Shown here piece after piece: positions 13,946 to 26,442 of a DNA stretch of 64,000 nucleotides. The stretch comes from Brachypodius melanocephalos (taxonomy: Eukaryota; Chordata; Aves; Passeriformes; Pycnonotidae). The translations under genes and the position numbers were made by a program. The stretch spans positions 15,899,147 to 15,963,146 of the forward strand of contig VZSR01001479.1 of NCBI GenBank assembly GCA_013398615.1, in the 5' to 3' direction. The notes beneath the pieces were generated by a model. That model saw only the letters and a program-made list of their open reading frames with translations. It had not been told where the DNA came from and ran no database searches. Position 1 is the first letter of the stretch. The number at the start of each line of letters is the position of its first letter.

Positions 13946-14120
13946 TCCTAGCAGATATTTGTCGAGCCTATTCTTCAAGGAAGAAGATGTTCCACAACTT
14001 CCCCAGACAATGTATTTATTTCAGCAGATGATTATCATTACTTTTAAATGCTTAATTTGGCTCTCCCTTTTTACAGCCTGAGATCTTTACTTGTCTTCTA
14101 TCTATGATTGAAAAAGGGTT
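13946..14120 (-). mobile_element. Old CR1 3'-region relic
   Basis: Read on the plus strand, the segment has the order of an old amniote CR1 3' region in reverse. CCTAGCAGATATTTGTCGAG comes first, then TTCTTCAAGG, then TTCCACAACTTCCCCAGACAATG. After a degraded middle it ends with TTTACTTGTCTTCTATC. These correspond to the remembered blocks 'cctagcagatgtttgtctaacctgttc', 'attccacaacctccctaggcaat' and 'cattgcttcttgtcctatc'. The copy is heavily diverged and has no coding capacity. It shares this block order with the copy at 21811-21995. Confidence 0.6.
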
Positions 14121-14861
14121 ATTTGCTTCCTTTCTGTGCCAAACTTTTAGCAGGTCTCTCCTGAATCTGTTTACCTCTGACTTGACAAGTAGAGCTGAGC
14201 TCACTCAGTGTTTCCCACAGACCATGATCTCTAAGCCTCTGATGGTACTTACTGCACCCCTGTGAATTCTCTGCAGCCTGTGGGTTTTCTCAAATGAGAG
14301 AATAAAAATTGGCAGAGACCTAATCCAAAGAGAGAATGAAGGACAATCATACTTTTTACTCTTTTGTTTTGCCATTAAATATGTTTCATTGAAGCAGTGC
14401 ATGACCAGGGAGTTTGAATTTTACCACTGTTTCATGCAAGTAAAACCTGATTCATACCAAATTAATCTTCTACTGTGTTTATACACCTGGGTTATAAGTC
14501 TCCTTGGAAGACCAATCCACAGCTCAGAAGAGAAAAAGAAAGCTGGAGATGAGAAAGAGCAAAGGCACATATAAATGTTGTTTCTGTCTAGTTTGTGTTG
14601 TATAAATCCTTGTTAATTAATCAAATCTTATGATCCTGATCCTCTGATAATTATTTATGAATGTGATATATTTACATTAATTATTTGAACATAGCAGTTT
14701 GAAATGCTGGCTGAGGCTGCTGGTTGATAAGTGAGGAGTTATCAGAACTTGAGACTATGACCTGTACTCCCAAATTTATTCCCAAGTTTGCTGAGACCAA
14801 AGGGTCTTACTTGAATCTTATTACCACATTTTATATATGGTTCTGCACTGCATTTTCATGG
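14121..14861. other. Non-coding, AT-rich sequence
   Basis: No gene is seen. The portion at about 14600-14700 is very AT-rich, with several TTAATTA/ATTATTT cores of the kind bound by homeodomain factors. Nothing more can be concluded from sequence alone. Confidence 0.5.
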
Positions 14862-15511
14862 TTCTGGTAGCAGGGGAGGAGCTACAGGGGTGGCTTCTGT
14901 GAGAACCTGCTGGAATTTTCCTTGATGTCAGACAGAGCCAATAGCCAGCTTTAAAATGGACCAGCCAATCAGCCTCTGTGGTAACATATTTAGGAAGGTA
15001 AGAAAAAAAAATATAGACATTGAGCAGAAGTAATTGTGGCCAGAGAAGAGAGGAGTGAGAATATACGAGAGAAACAGCCATGTAGACACCGATGTCAGTG
15101 GAGAAGGAGAGGGAGAAGGTGCTTCGAGTGCAGGAGCAGAGATTTCCCTGCAGCTCTTGGAGGGGAGAAGAGACTCACTGGCAACCTGTGAAGGAGCCCT
15201 ACCCTGGGGCTGGTGGATGGCCAAAAGAGATCTGTGACTGTGTGGAAAGCTCCTGCTGGAGCAGGCTCCTGGCAGGATCCGTGTACCTGTGGTGTGAGGA
15301 ACCCACACTAGAGCTGGTTTTCTGGCAGGACTTGTGACCCCCTACGCTGGAGCAGCCTGATCCACGGGTGCTGCAACCCCTGGAAGGGACCCACCCACCC
15401 ACTTTGGAGCCCATTGTTAGGAACAAAGGCCCGTGGGAAAAACTGATATTTGAGAAGTTCATGGAGGACTGTCTCCTGTGGGAGGGATTCCACTCCTATC
15501 CCTGAGTAGCA
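14862..15511 (+). mobile_element. Partial avian ERV long terminal repeat
   Basis: The segment follows, block by block, an LTR family that I recall from bird genomes. It carries CAGAGCCAATAGCCAGCTTT, then a TATA-like AACATATTTAGGAAGG (about 14984-14999). Next come GAGGAGTGAGAATATACGAG and a CAGACACC(G)ATGTCAGTGGAGAAGG block. It then runs into about five degenerate repeats of roughly 45-50 bases (about 15250-15490), each built on 'ACGCTGGAGCAG...CTGGCAGGACT...GTGGGAGGGACCC'. Expected parts are missing at both ends: the start upstream of the GAGCCAAT block, and the polyadenylation part after the internal repeats. The 60-130-codon open frames on both strands come from the GC-richer repeats and are not genes. 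The LTR most likely belongs to an ERVL-like group. No retroviral gene is attached. Confidence 0.65.
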
Positions 15512-16073
15512 GCAGAAACAGCACTGTGCCAGTGCTCAGTCACCTGCACACTAAAGAGGTTCTTTTTCATAATTCCGGTGGAACTCCCTGTGCATCAATT
15601 CCTGCCCATTGACTCTTGTCCTGTTGCTCGGCACCACTGAGAAGAGTCTGGAAATATCCTCTTGACACCCTCTCTTCAGATACTGACAGACACTGATAAC
15701 CCTCTCAGTTTTCTCTTCTCAAGGCTGATCAGGCCCAGCTTCCCCAGCCTTTCCTTATGAGAGAGATGTTCCAGTTCCTTAATCATCTCTGTTACCCTCC
15801 ACTGGACCCACTTAGGAGCTCCATGTCTCTCTTGTACTGAGGAGCCCAGAACTGGACATAGAACTCCAGATGTGGCCTCACCAGGGCTGAGTAGCAGGGC
15901 AGGATCACCTCCCCTGACCTGCTAGGAATGCTGTTCCTTAATGGAAATGAGGATTCCATTGGCCTCCTTGGCCACAGGACACACTTCTGGCTCATGGACA
16001 GCTTGTTGTCCACCAGGACTCCCAGATCCTTCTCCACAGAGCTCCTTTCCAACAGGTCCACTAATGATTTCAT
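15512..16073 (-). mobile_element. CR1 LINE, ORF2 C-terminus and part of the 3' region
   Basis: The minus-strand frame 16073-15792 carries the CR1 RT C-terminal signature: SSVEKDLGVLVDNKLSMSQ, then a block equivalent to '[35 protein letters not shown]' (here [17 protein letters not shown] and FWAPQYKRDMELL). Below it, the non-coding part continues through the 'rhythm' blocks of CR1 (CTTCCCCAGCC, CTTGTCCTGTTGC on the plus strand) to CCAGTGCTCAGTCACCTGCACAC at about 15520-15543. The final 130-150 bases of CR1, including the terminal octamer repeats, are absent where it meets the LTR. The 5' end is truncated at about 16073, as is usual for CR1. This is a dead copy. Confidence 0.9.
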
Positions 16074-19000
16074 GATGACATTCTCAATTTTTTAGTAGTT
16101 CTCTCAAGTTCCCTTTAGGATCATGGGGAAAAGCTAAATGTGTGGTTTGTCTGATGTATTTTAGATTCCTATTTTGAACAAGACAACTGTGTCCTATAAT
16201 TGCCTGCTTCATTCCTTTGGAGAAAATGGTACCTTGGAGAAGTTAGAAGCTGAAATGTAAATATCCAGATGGGTCCAATTAATTCAAGTACACTGCTGAA
16301 AGACACCTAAACTGACCAGACCTGTGGACCTGAGCTCTTCCCTACCAAAGAGTTTTCAGTAATATTCTTGTCTGAATTTTATGAATTATATTAATTCTTA
16401 TTATATTAGAACCCTGAAATGTATTTTCTTGGAAAGTAAATCCGTTTTAAAAGGAGAAAGCCTAGTAAAACATGCATGGAACCCTCTTTACCCACCTACC
16501 TTTAAGATCTAAGTTAATCTGCTTTGCGAAGAGCATTTACTTTTTTTCCTAAGAAAATATTTTGCATTACCAAATATAGTAAATTTTTCATCATACTCAC
16601 AGGCCTTGGGTCTACATAAAGTTAGATGCAGTGTAGTAATGGATTTATTCATTTGATACTTCCACTCCTTGACAGAATTGTGAAGGCTGCCTTTGAATTT
16701 CTGTCATGCCTTGTTGTTTCCATTCATGATGAATGGTAGTCTCCTCAAATGACCAGACCTGCTGAGGTTACAGTAAACCTATTTCTCACTGCCTTTGACC
16801 AAGATCTTATCAGTAGAGCAAAGACTAAGAATCAGAGAAAGAAAGGGAACTGGATGCCTACAAAGATTAGTGTGTCATGCTGCGATTCCCTTTAACCTTC
16901 ACAAGATGAAATTAAAAGATTACAAACAGGCTGGGGGGTGCCCTTCTGTTGCCCTGTGTACAAATAATTTTATTGGCATGACAGCTCTGCTTCCCGTAGG
17001 CACTGTGAGCAGGGCTGCTGCTCCTCAAAAAAGGCACCACTTTGTTAACCTGTCAGGCCCACTGGCTACCACTGAGGTTCCAAAGGTAAATCAGTGGGAA
17101 CATCTGAAGTAGCAAATTCATCTGGTTTATGGACATCATTTATTATCAATCGCGTTCCTTCCTGCAAGCCCTGAGTATGGTGGCCCAGCAGGACCGTTAC
17201 ATAATTTTTGTGAGAAAATTCTATTGTCTCTATACTTACGCTCTTGCCCTTCTTGTTGCTGTTGTTGCAGAGTTTCTGGAGATGATCTTCCATGGAGCTG
17301 AAAGTGGAAGGGATCTAATGGTGTGACACCATCTTTCTCCTCTTTCACTTTCACTGGAATAAATGGGCACTGCTTTGCTGTACTCTGTGGTTTTGGTTTT
17401 TATCTGCCCAGCTGCATGGAGTCACAAAAATCAAAGTTTGGGCTTGTGATAGCTCCAATGTTGTGCAAGCAAACAGCTAATATGTTCTCTCCAGTTTGAA
17501 GAGCTGAGAGCATTTTGAGCTGTGGTAAGATGCAACAAACAGATGTGGGACAATTTGTTTGTATGTGTGTATGAACTAACACTCTTTCCCACACTTAGAA
17601 AAGCAAAAAAATTTTTTTAAAATTCTTTAGTTTATGTCTCTGCAGAGCCTGAGCTGTCCCACTCAATCCTTGGGATTCCCTGTGTTGTAAACTGCAATGC
17701 AAACAAAAATAGGCTGTTCCTGCTGCAAACAGCTCAGTCTGCAAAGTCAAAGCAAACACAAAGTAGATAAAAGAAAAAGAGGTGATATCAGAAGTAAAAT
17801 GACATTCCCAATAAGACAGATCTTGGTCAGGTTTTCAGTACAGCCCAGGCCCCACTCTAAACAAGTCTGTGCCTCTACCTCCCCTAGTCTTTGATCAGTA
17901 TCCAATTATGATCGTCAACAATTTACATCAGAAATGAAGGTATATATCAGTTTCTTTCTCTTGTGCTGTGTGTTTCAAACTGCCACCTAGTCATACTTCC
18001 TACCTTTCCTGTCTCCTGTTTTTTCCTAGTGGAAGAAATAGGTATGTTTTCGCATCACTGCTGCTAATGCATTTCTGTGGAAATAAAATCCATAGAAAAA
18101 ACCAAACTGGTAAAGAAGAACAGCAGATTTATTGAATGATGAGTTGGTGGCTCTGTGTATGTGCTTTCTCCTGGTATTTATGAGATATTCAATCTCTGTC
18201 CCAGACTTTCAGACATTATCTGTGGCATAGCCCAAGTGAAGTCCCAGATCTTGAAAGATGAGGAGTCTGGGAGATTTGATAACTCACAGAAAACCCACTG
18301 GTTGCTTTGTCAAGGAGAGTGAAGTGGTTTTCTATAGTAAGACTCATATTCTAAGCAGATCAGACTAGTTTATTTAGATTCTTTAAAAAATATCCCCCCA
18401 GCTCACTACAAGCACAGCAGCCAATTACAATGTCCCCAAGTGCTCCTGAATCTCAGTGTTGCTGAATAATGAATTGTTTACACTGCAGTTAAATGGAATT
18501 TAAGATCACATATTCTAGTGATCTAAAGTCAGTTTGTTTCAATATATCATGAGTTTTTATTAATGATTTCTCTCTCTTTTAAGGAAAATTGTGGATTTTT
18601 GAACAGAACATTTGGATTAGAGAAATTGATTTTGGCATCCGAAAATTTTGAGTAATCCTATTTTCAGATGAAAATATTACATAGATATGTTTCAAACAGA
18701 CATTTTGTGGAATATTCTAATCTGTGTGAAACTAGCATTTCTGTTGTGTCTTCTGCAGAAAAAGACATTGGAAATATAGGAATTTTCTGATTTATGAATT
18801 CTGTTTTTATAACAGTAGTAATTTCTATGTTTCTTGTATAAATGATTTTAACTCTATTTCTAAACCATATAACACAATCAGCATTTAAGCAGCATTTCCA
18901 CTGATTTCACATGTTGAGAATATCAATTTATTGAAATGTTTTTCTTTGGTTACTTTCTTTGTCTTTGAATCTGACTTAGCGATAGAAGTAATCCTTCTAG

Positions 19001-20299
19001 ACTCTGTCAGTCATGAAAATTTCACTGTATTTTTTTTTCACCCTTGTGTCTAAGTACACAAAAGAGTGTCTAAAACAACAGAGTGATCCATGAGGATTGC
19101 AGAGATTTCTCTATTCCACTGACATTAGCCTATTGCTCATAAAGAAAAGAGTTGTTTTCCCTTTTTATCTGAGATGGGAACACAACGTATATGGCAGCCT
19201 GCTGTGCTTCTGCAAGACACAGAACCCTCACAGTGAGTGTATTAACCGGGGCTTCACTTAAACAGTGTTCTGTTAACTAGACATTAACAAGGAATAACAG
19301 TTCTGTGAGCTATCCTGCCCCAGCCAATTACATATAGCAGCTTTGGCACAGATAATGACATAGATTGGTGAGTGGGAGTTTACATTTCCATTAAAGGTTT
19401 AAAAGGGTTCACTAGTCCAAGCTGGTTTTTCTTTGAAAATATCTGAATTATACAATAAATGTAGAAGAACGATCAGTTATTAATAACTGTCTTGAAAAAT
19501 TAAAGAAAACTGTGAAATGATAACTATACAGTTAGATGTAAAGAACCCATTCAGATGCAACTTGCTGAATGATGCAGTTAAGACAATTTTCTTTTAAGTT
19601 TCTTGATAATCTACATTTTCCTTTGAGAGTTTCAATTCCTGTAATCACAGGATTACACAAATTTCACAGCCATCATGAATAAAGAGGAAATTTCTAGTCC
19701 TTCAGTTTAGGGACTAGAAGATTTGGAGTCTATAAACTGTAACATATCAAGGAGCAGAAGGGAAAATGAAAGACTCAAGCACAATTTATTTACATCTAAT
19801 ATGTAGCATTTCATAAATTTGAAAATAATATGCAGTATTATTTTTTTAAATTTCATCAGGATCCTCACAACTGTCACAAGTCTGGAGTGGCAAGCGGTGT
19901 TTTAGAACCTGGAAGAAAGCAGAGGATACGATAAAACAGACATGGCAAGCCTTTAGCAAGAAGTGCTTGCTGTGTGTCCCTGTATACTTTACTAGCATTT
20001 TGATACAAAGCAGAGGATTCAATTAAATGGTGCTCTAGCTCTTTGAAGGAAATCCAGAATTGATTACTCAAACCATTATGCCCTCAGATATGCATACTGA
20101 ATTCCCTTTGTGCTGAATACGTATATAAAGCCCTGAGCACATGGGAATTTTTGAGGTTAAATTGCCATAAATATTTATGGATACAAGTAATAAAAGTAGC
20201 CTTTCAGATCTTAGATTTCATTCAGGTGATGACTCCAAACAGTAATTGCATTTGAAAGCTGGAATTTGATAAAAGAGTATTTTCTCCCATCTTTTACCT
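16074..20299. other. Non-coding unique sequence
   Basis: Mostly AT-rich DNA without a recognisable gene or repeat. Open frames up to 105 codons (16795-17112, plus strand) show no domain similarity and overlap frames on the other strand. Confidence 0.55.
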
Positions 20300-20395
20300 C
20301 TCTTGCCTTTATTGATTGTGAGCTGTTTGCTGTAAGGGCTGTCTTTTATTAAATAACTCTACATTGGCTGGCACAATAAAACCTCGACTTTTTTT
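20300..20395 (+). mobile_element. L2-like LINE 3'-end relic
   Basis: GATTGTGAGCTGTTTGCTG, AAGGGCTGTCTTTTATTAAA and TTGGCTGGCACAATAAAACC occur in the order of the widespread amniote L2-type tail ('gattgtaagctctttggggcagggactgtctt ... cctagcacaatgg'). Only this tail is present and it is diverged. A related old SINE that shares an L2-type tail is an alternative. Confidence 0.4.
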
Positions 20396-21810
20396 CCCTG
20401 AAGTCTCTAAACACCATTGCAATGCAAATAAATAAGTTCAACATCATTAATTTAGACAGTGAGGACAGCTAGTTCCCTTCACTGCAGGAATGAGTGAAGG
20501 ATTTTTATATTAATTAGACAGACACTGGATTTTCTCTTGGTCTAAAATATGTTTGTGCATGTGTGTGCATTGGAATAGGATCTGTGATAACATAAGATGG
20601 TTTTTCTTTTTGGGTGGGTAAAGATGTGAACTGAGTGGTCAAATGAATGTTCCCAGAGAAATGTTCAGGCTGCAGAGATAGCTCAGCTTGGGCTCAGATA
20701 GAAAACATGTGAATGGTCTCATGGCTCAGTAGGAATCCAGAATATTGTTCAATTGACTTGCAACTCTGTGGGAAAGATTGCTGACTGGTAAATTCAGAAC
20801 TGTCTTTGACTCACACAGACTCCTCAGGTGTATTACTTGGACCATTCCTTAGATGGCTCAATAGGTTTGTGATATTTATAAGGAGAATTCATACATTCAG
20901 CCTCAAAACCTATTCTTTCTCCTCTTCAGTTATTACCTGAACTGCCTGGTATAAAATAACCTACATCCATTCTACTAAAAGAGCTATAGATTGTTTTTTG
21001 AGAGTATATTTTGCATGTGCTGTCTGCCAGAGGTGCTTCTGGTGTTGGAATTAACTTACTACTGTATGCACATAATAGTTTCTTTTTATGTTTGTAATGT
21101 GTCATTGAATTATGGTGTCAGCTGATAAAAAAAACCCCAATACACTATTGCTAAGTAAAAGATATTACATTTTGATAAGTGAGAATAAGGAATGGCCATT
21201 TTTTTTGTTTTCTTTTTCTTTTTTTGCAGTGATCTTTTGTCACTTATCTGCCTTTTTATTTCAGTGGCTAGCAGCAAGTGAGAAATTTTATGTCTGGAGG
21301 TTTATTGCAAGATGTGGACTGAGGAGATGTAGCTTGAGGTTTTAATTCAGATTTTTTTTTTTTTTATTCCAAAGCTCTTACAGTTTATTTGGTCCATTTG
21401 AGTGATCTGCTGCCATCTGAATTAAAAAGGTTTGTTTAGTCCCAGTGAGAGAGAAGTAGAGTGAGAACTCGTGATAGAATGCTTGCAACAGCAAGAACTG
21501 TCTGGTCAGAGTGGAGTAACCCCAAGCTCTAGTTAGGCTGCCACTCTGACTTAACTCGTCATGGGTGCTCTCTTTTACTGCTGTTTCCACAGAAGATGAA
21601 AATAGTAAACTACTTAAAAGAGCACAAACCATCAAGTCTATTAGTGAATGCAAGTTTCTCCAAAATTTGGGATTAAGTCAAAGAGCTGCAAACTAAAATT
21701 GCTAATTCCATCATCCTGAAAGGAAATTCATAGATATAAAAAGTAAAGCTGGAAAAGTTCCCGTCGTTTTTCATGCTTTCCTGAGGATGAATTAATATCT
21801 ACTTGAATTA
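20396..21810. other. Non-coding unique sequence
   Basis: No gene is seen. A perfect octamer ATGCAAAT lies at 20422-20429 within an AT-rich stretch (20400-20460). An oligo-T run lies at about 21352-21366. Confidence 0.5.
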
Positions 21811-21995
21811 TTCCTGACAGACATTTGTCTAGACTATTCTTGAAGTGTTTGAGGATATGGACGTTTCTTCCTCCTTACACAGTTTGTTTAGGATTGTTCT
21901 TAAATTTTATATTTCAGAATTTTTTCCTAATATTTAGACTTAACCATCCCTCCTGCAATAGAACGCTGTTTCTTCTCATCCTGTGCACAGAAGTA
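21811..21995 (-). mobile_element. Old CR1 3'-region relic
   Basis: On the plus strand the blocks are CCTGACAGACATTTGTCTAG, CTATTCTTGAAGTGTTTGAGG, AGAATTTTTTCCTAATATTT, CTTAACCATCCCTCCTGCAAT and TGTTTCTTCTCATCCTGTGC. Their order matches the remembered old CR1 3' consensus in reverse ('cctgacagatatttgtccaacctgttcttaaaaacc ... ttttcctaatatctaacctaaatctcccttgctgcaa ... ttgcttcttgtcctatc'). It is better preserved than the copy at 13946-14120 and has the same orientation. No coding capacity remains. Confidence 0.7.
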
Positions 21996-24900
21996 ATTTA
22001 TGTTTTGTGATAACATGTATGGAGATAGCACATTGAGAAAATAAAGCACCACCTTGTGATGCCCAGTGGAGACCCATGGGTACTCAGGAATGACTTATTA
22101 CAAGCTACTGCTTTAATTGTAGTCTTCCTCATGAAAAAAGTTCTATAGAAAAATTATGATTCAGGGACAGTGCAAGGGCAGAAATCAGTGGAGCTGTTTT
22201 ACATTGACTTTCCTTTTGCTTTGCAGCTGAAAAATGAATTAATTTTCAAAGTAAGAAGTGATTTAATCCTCTCTCCTGAAGTGAGAGTGTTCCTCTACCA
22301 TTACACTTGACAACTACGTCTGGTGTTCTCAAGAAGTTTTTTTAAATGGAATTGGCCTTCTTTTCCTTCAAAGGGAGAAGGAAGTTTTCCATTGATATAA
22401 ACCAGAATCAATACCCTACTTTGTCATTAATTTTCTTGAGATCAATAGGTCATTTCTGAATTAAAATGTTGTCATAAAAGTAGGTCTGAATGTACATAGC
22501 AGGCCTGCTTTTCTTGGTCTGAGGGTTCCATACAAGTGTAACTTCACTGAGCTTTATCTTTATCTACAGCACGTAATTAATCTGTAGCACTCCTCCTCAT
22601 CCCTGTCCTTGATAATCCCAGATTTTGGGTGGACATTACAGGGAACAAATGAGCAGAGAATTCAAGTGCAAAGGCCACACATCCACGTGTACTTTTTCTG
22701 ACTATACAGATTTGAAAAAAGGCATTGATCTGTGCCTAAAACATTTTTGCACTTACCCATTTGTGAGAAGGATGTGTGCAGTCAATTGATATGTATCTTC
22801 TCTCACAGCTGGAGTTTAAAAATCAAGGAGCTGCTTCTGCATTGTGCTTCATGATTCTTTCTAGAAAAATCTATCTCCCAGTCTTCTGCCACAGAAAGAG
22901 CTGATCCTACTCTCTGATATGTCCCTGACTCAAAATTACATGACCATGTAGCTATACAAGTGTACGAGAAGAGTGTGTCACAACCCCAAACCAAACTTCC
23001 TGTGACATTGAAGAAGAGAGAGCATTTAGCAACTCAGTACCAAATTATTTTTCAGCGACTCTGTGTTAAATGTCCTTGGAAACACTCTTTCATTGATGTG
23101 AGAAGATATCTGATGTCTTGGGAAGAAGTCACAAGTCTTTCATGGCCTGTCTTCATCCGTGTCTAGCACATGCATAAAGAAAGTTAACTCAGATTATTGG
23201 AGTCTCTACATAAAATTGCCAGTGACAGAACAAATTATCCACTTGAAGAAACCCAAGTAGAAAGATATAAGTCTGGCAAATCAGAATATGGCAACAAAAA
23301 GGCTTCCAGTCAGATGTTCCAGAGTAACAAACACAAAGCTGAGTAGAGACTGCTCTCTGAATCAATCTTACAAAAAGTATCTGCTTAACAGCCATCTTTT
23401 GGGACCATTGTGTTCCTTGATGGATGCAGTTGTGTAAAGAAGGATAATTTAGAAAAGATCACTGTATCTGCAGAATCCAGAAAGCTTTGATCAGTCTGGA
23501 AGGACTGCTCAACTGAATGTATTTTATCCTTTGTCTCTGGGCTGAGATCTCTTCTACACATTTGCAATCATCTTCCAAAAGCTGTGAGTTCCATGACGAG
23601 AGACGTATAAATCATCATCCTGGGTAAGGCCTCTGTGAAGGAATTCATACAACCACACAAAGATAGGAACAATGAGGTGACACAGACAAGGACTCACAGG
23701 GGGAATCTGCCAGTCCAGCACATTTTCCACTAGCACTAACTTACCCATACTCTAAACTCTCTGAAACAGTAGCAGTGCCTGTGGAGGTCTGGAGGGTGCC
23801 AAAGTGTGCTAGCAGCTGGATAGAACTATTGCAATAGTTTCTGTAGTCACTCGAAAGTTTGGATTTTCTTGGGCTCCCTGTCTCATATCCACCCCTGGTA
23901 CGTACTCTCTTAGCAACATGTATATTAAAGGCCTTAGGAATTGCAAAGGTTGCCTTGTAATAAGTGCTTTTCCTGGTACTGAACCTGCGTGTCTGGCAGC
24001 CTGTTAAAGTTTCAGTTTCCTTCCTGTGTGAGCATGCTGAATGAAGCCACTGCTGCTCCTGCACTGCTTCCCCTCAGGTGCCAAGCTTTCTTCTGGTACT
24101 TCAAAGGTTCACAACTGTTATCCAGGAGCTGCAAGGACTAGCAAAGCCTTGCATTAGTTTCCAATATACTGAATCAAGGAGAAAGGAAAACAAAGAAACA
24201 AGTGGAATATTTGTTCAGGATCAGTGAACAGCCACTGACTCTTTCCATGCATTTAGGTCCAGACCCCCAAAAGGATTTAGTACTAACTTCCATTAAAATC
24301 AATTTGGATTAACTACTTTTTTACAGATTCAGACTTTGGAAAGTAAGAACTTCACTACAAGGATCAGTGCTTTCAGACACACTAAACTCAAAGAAAGTTG
24401 CTGCAGGAAGAGTATTATAACTATAGTTATTGATGGGGCTGTTACAGAAAATAATTTATGAAGATGTTTCTGTCACCGACAGAATGACAGGGCTCTCTCT
24501 TTATTTCTTTAATGTCTCATTTGATTTCATGTCAATCCCAACAGTCAGAACATATACATCCACAATGGGTAATTTTTTAGGGATATGAAAGCAAAATAGG
24601 AAATATAAGGGTAGATGTAATCAAAATTTTAGAGAAGTAAAATAGCCATATTTTTCAGAAGACTAAGTATCTGCAACATGTAACCATTAGATGTTCCTGA
24701 ATCCACAATTGTAGTGATACTGATTTTCAAGGTTTCAAAAGATGTTAAACACTTGGTGTCTCACTCATTCAGCTCCTGAAGTTTAAGTATTCCCACTGCT
24801 GTTTTGGGGAAAAAGCTCTGGGAATTCCCAGTGTTGTTTTGTTGTTCATCTGCATATTGGGGCACTGAATAAAAGAAAAATTGTGAGAAAAGCCATGTGT

Positions 24901-26414
24901 GACATGAAAATTGGTGAGGCTTAGGCCATATTTCCGTTGCTCTTAGGTTATACTAGAAATATATATATGACTGATAAAGTATTTGTTGCACATTAAATTT
25001 AGTATTACTACCCTCAGTTCTGAATCCTGAAGGGTCCTTCTCACTCTTCTGTCCTCAGAGGAAGGGAACTCACATTTTCTCCTCAGTTCTGATGTACTCT
25101 GAATGCTAAGTCTAAGACAAGAGCTGGGCTGGATCTGAAAGACAGAGAATATCTGCTCTTCTCCTTCAGAGATAAAGCATTCACAAGATAAGAGAAGACA
25201 GCAGAATGCGTTCATCTTGTCAAACGACACTTTGACTGGAGTACAACTCCTTAACTGCTGTGTTTGTACAAATTTAGCATATAGAGTGATACTGGCAAGC
25301 ACTCCTGGAAATTTCCTGAGCTGTAGCAGGTACAGCATATCTTTCTCTTCCCAACAGGTTCTTGTGCAATCTCTGCAGCAAAAGGCAGATCAAATTTGTT
25401 TCAATGCTATGGCTTGGGTTTTTAATTTGCTACAGTGATGACTAGGGGTGACAGAAGTCATCATCAGTCAGTTTTTATTCCATACAAAGCAATGAGGGCA
25501 CCACCTTGCAAAAGATCACTGAATCCTTGTCAAAGAGACGTTTGAAGAAGCGGAGTGGTGTGGTGTAGAACTTTGGCTTCTTATACAAGTCAAATCTGCT
25601 GGAATTGCTGTGAGCATATTAACCCAGATTTGGTTTTCTTCATACTGTTTATATCCTAATCCATTTACAGTCTGTATCCTTAAAGGCATCATGATCACCT
25701 TGATAGTATTTTCTATCGCTCTCTTTACCAGCCTAGACAGCAACACATGCAAATGAAATCTAATGGCACGATATTTCAGACAGAACTTTAAGAGAGTCAG
25801 TGAATACATGCAACCTATTACCACTGCATAAGCCTTTATTCCCTTGGGCAATTCTATAAATATCAGCCTCTTTATTTCTCATTTAGCTCAATGTCACTGA
25901 AAATGAATCAGACCCTTAATATTGTTTCATATATTTATTTTTGCTGACCACTACACTTATCAGTCTCTCTTTCAGAGAAAGCCAGGATCTTTATTACTGC
26001 TGGAGCTCTAACATAAGGAAGGCTGAGTCAGGAGAACATTACTACAAAAACCTGGCAACCATATAGCCTGCTTCTGGCAAGGATCTGGTAAAGCTTGTGT
26101 GCCTCTGTAAAGCACTGGTAGATTGTGTGGTAGATTGAGACACAGTGTTAATCAAGGTATGTGGTCTGTATAGCCTCTGATACAAGCCACTTTGTGTGCA
26201 ATTGTTCAAAAGAGGAGAAAGCCAGTCAGTTAGATGAAATCAGAGCAATCAAATATTTATTCACAAATGTAAAATGTAGCCAATCCAGCAAATGTACACA
26301 GCAGCTGTAAATAATGTGCCAAAGAGAAAGAGGCCCCTAAACACTTGTGATTGAAAGGTGTCAGTGTCCTGTGCAGCATGAGAGAAGGTTGCTGCTTCTT
26401 TTTAACACCTAATT

Positions 26415-26442
26415 GAAAAAAAAAGTAAGAAAAAAAAAGTAA
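26415..26442. repeat. Exact 14-bp tandem duplication
   Basis: The unit G, nine A, GTAA occurs twice in succession without mismatch. It is probably replication slippage at an A-run. Confidence 0.95.

Noticed and set aside
15792..16073. Minus-strand 93-codon frame with clear protein similarity
   Set aside because: The similarity is to the CR1 reverse-transcriptase C-terminus. It is a transposon fragment and not a host gene.
23554..24064. Two adjoining minus-strand frames (64 and 107 codons) that could be exons
   Set aside because: Neither has a recognisable domain, codon pattern or convincing splice signals.
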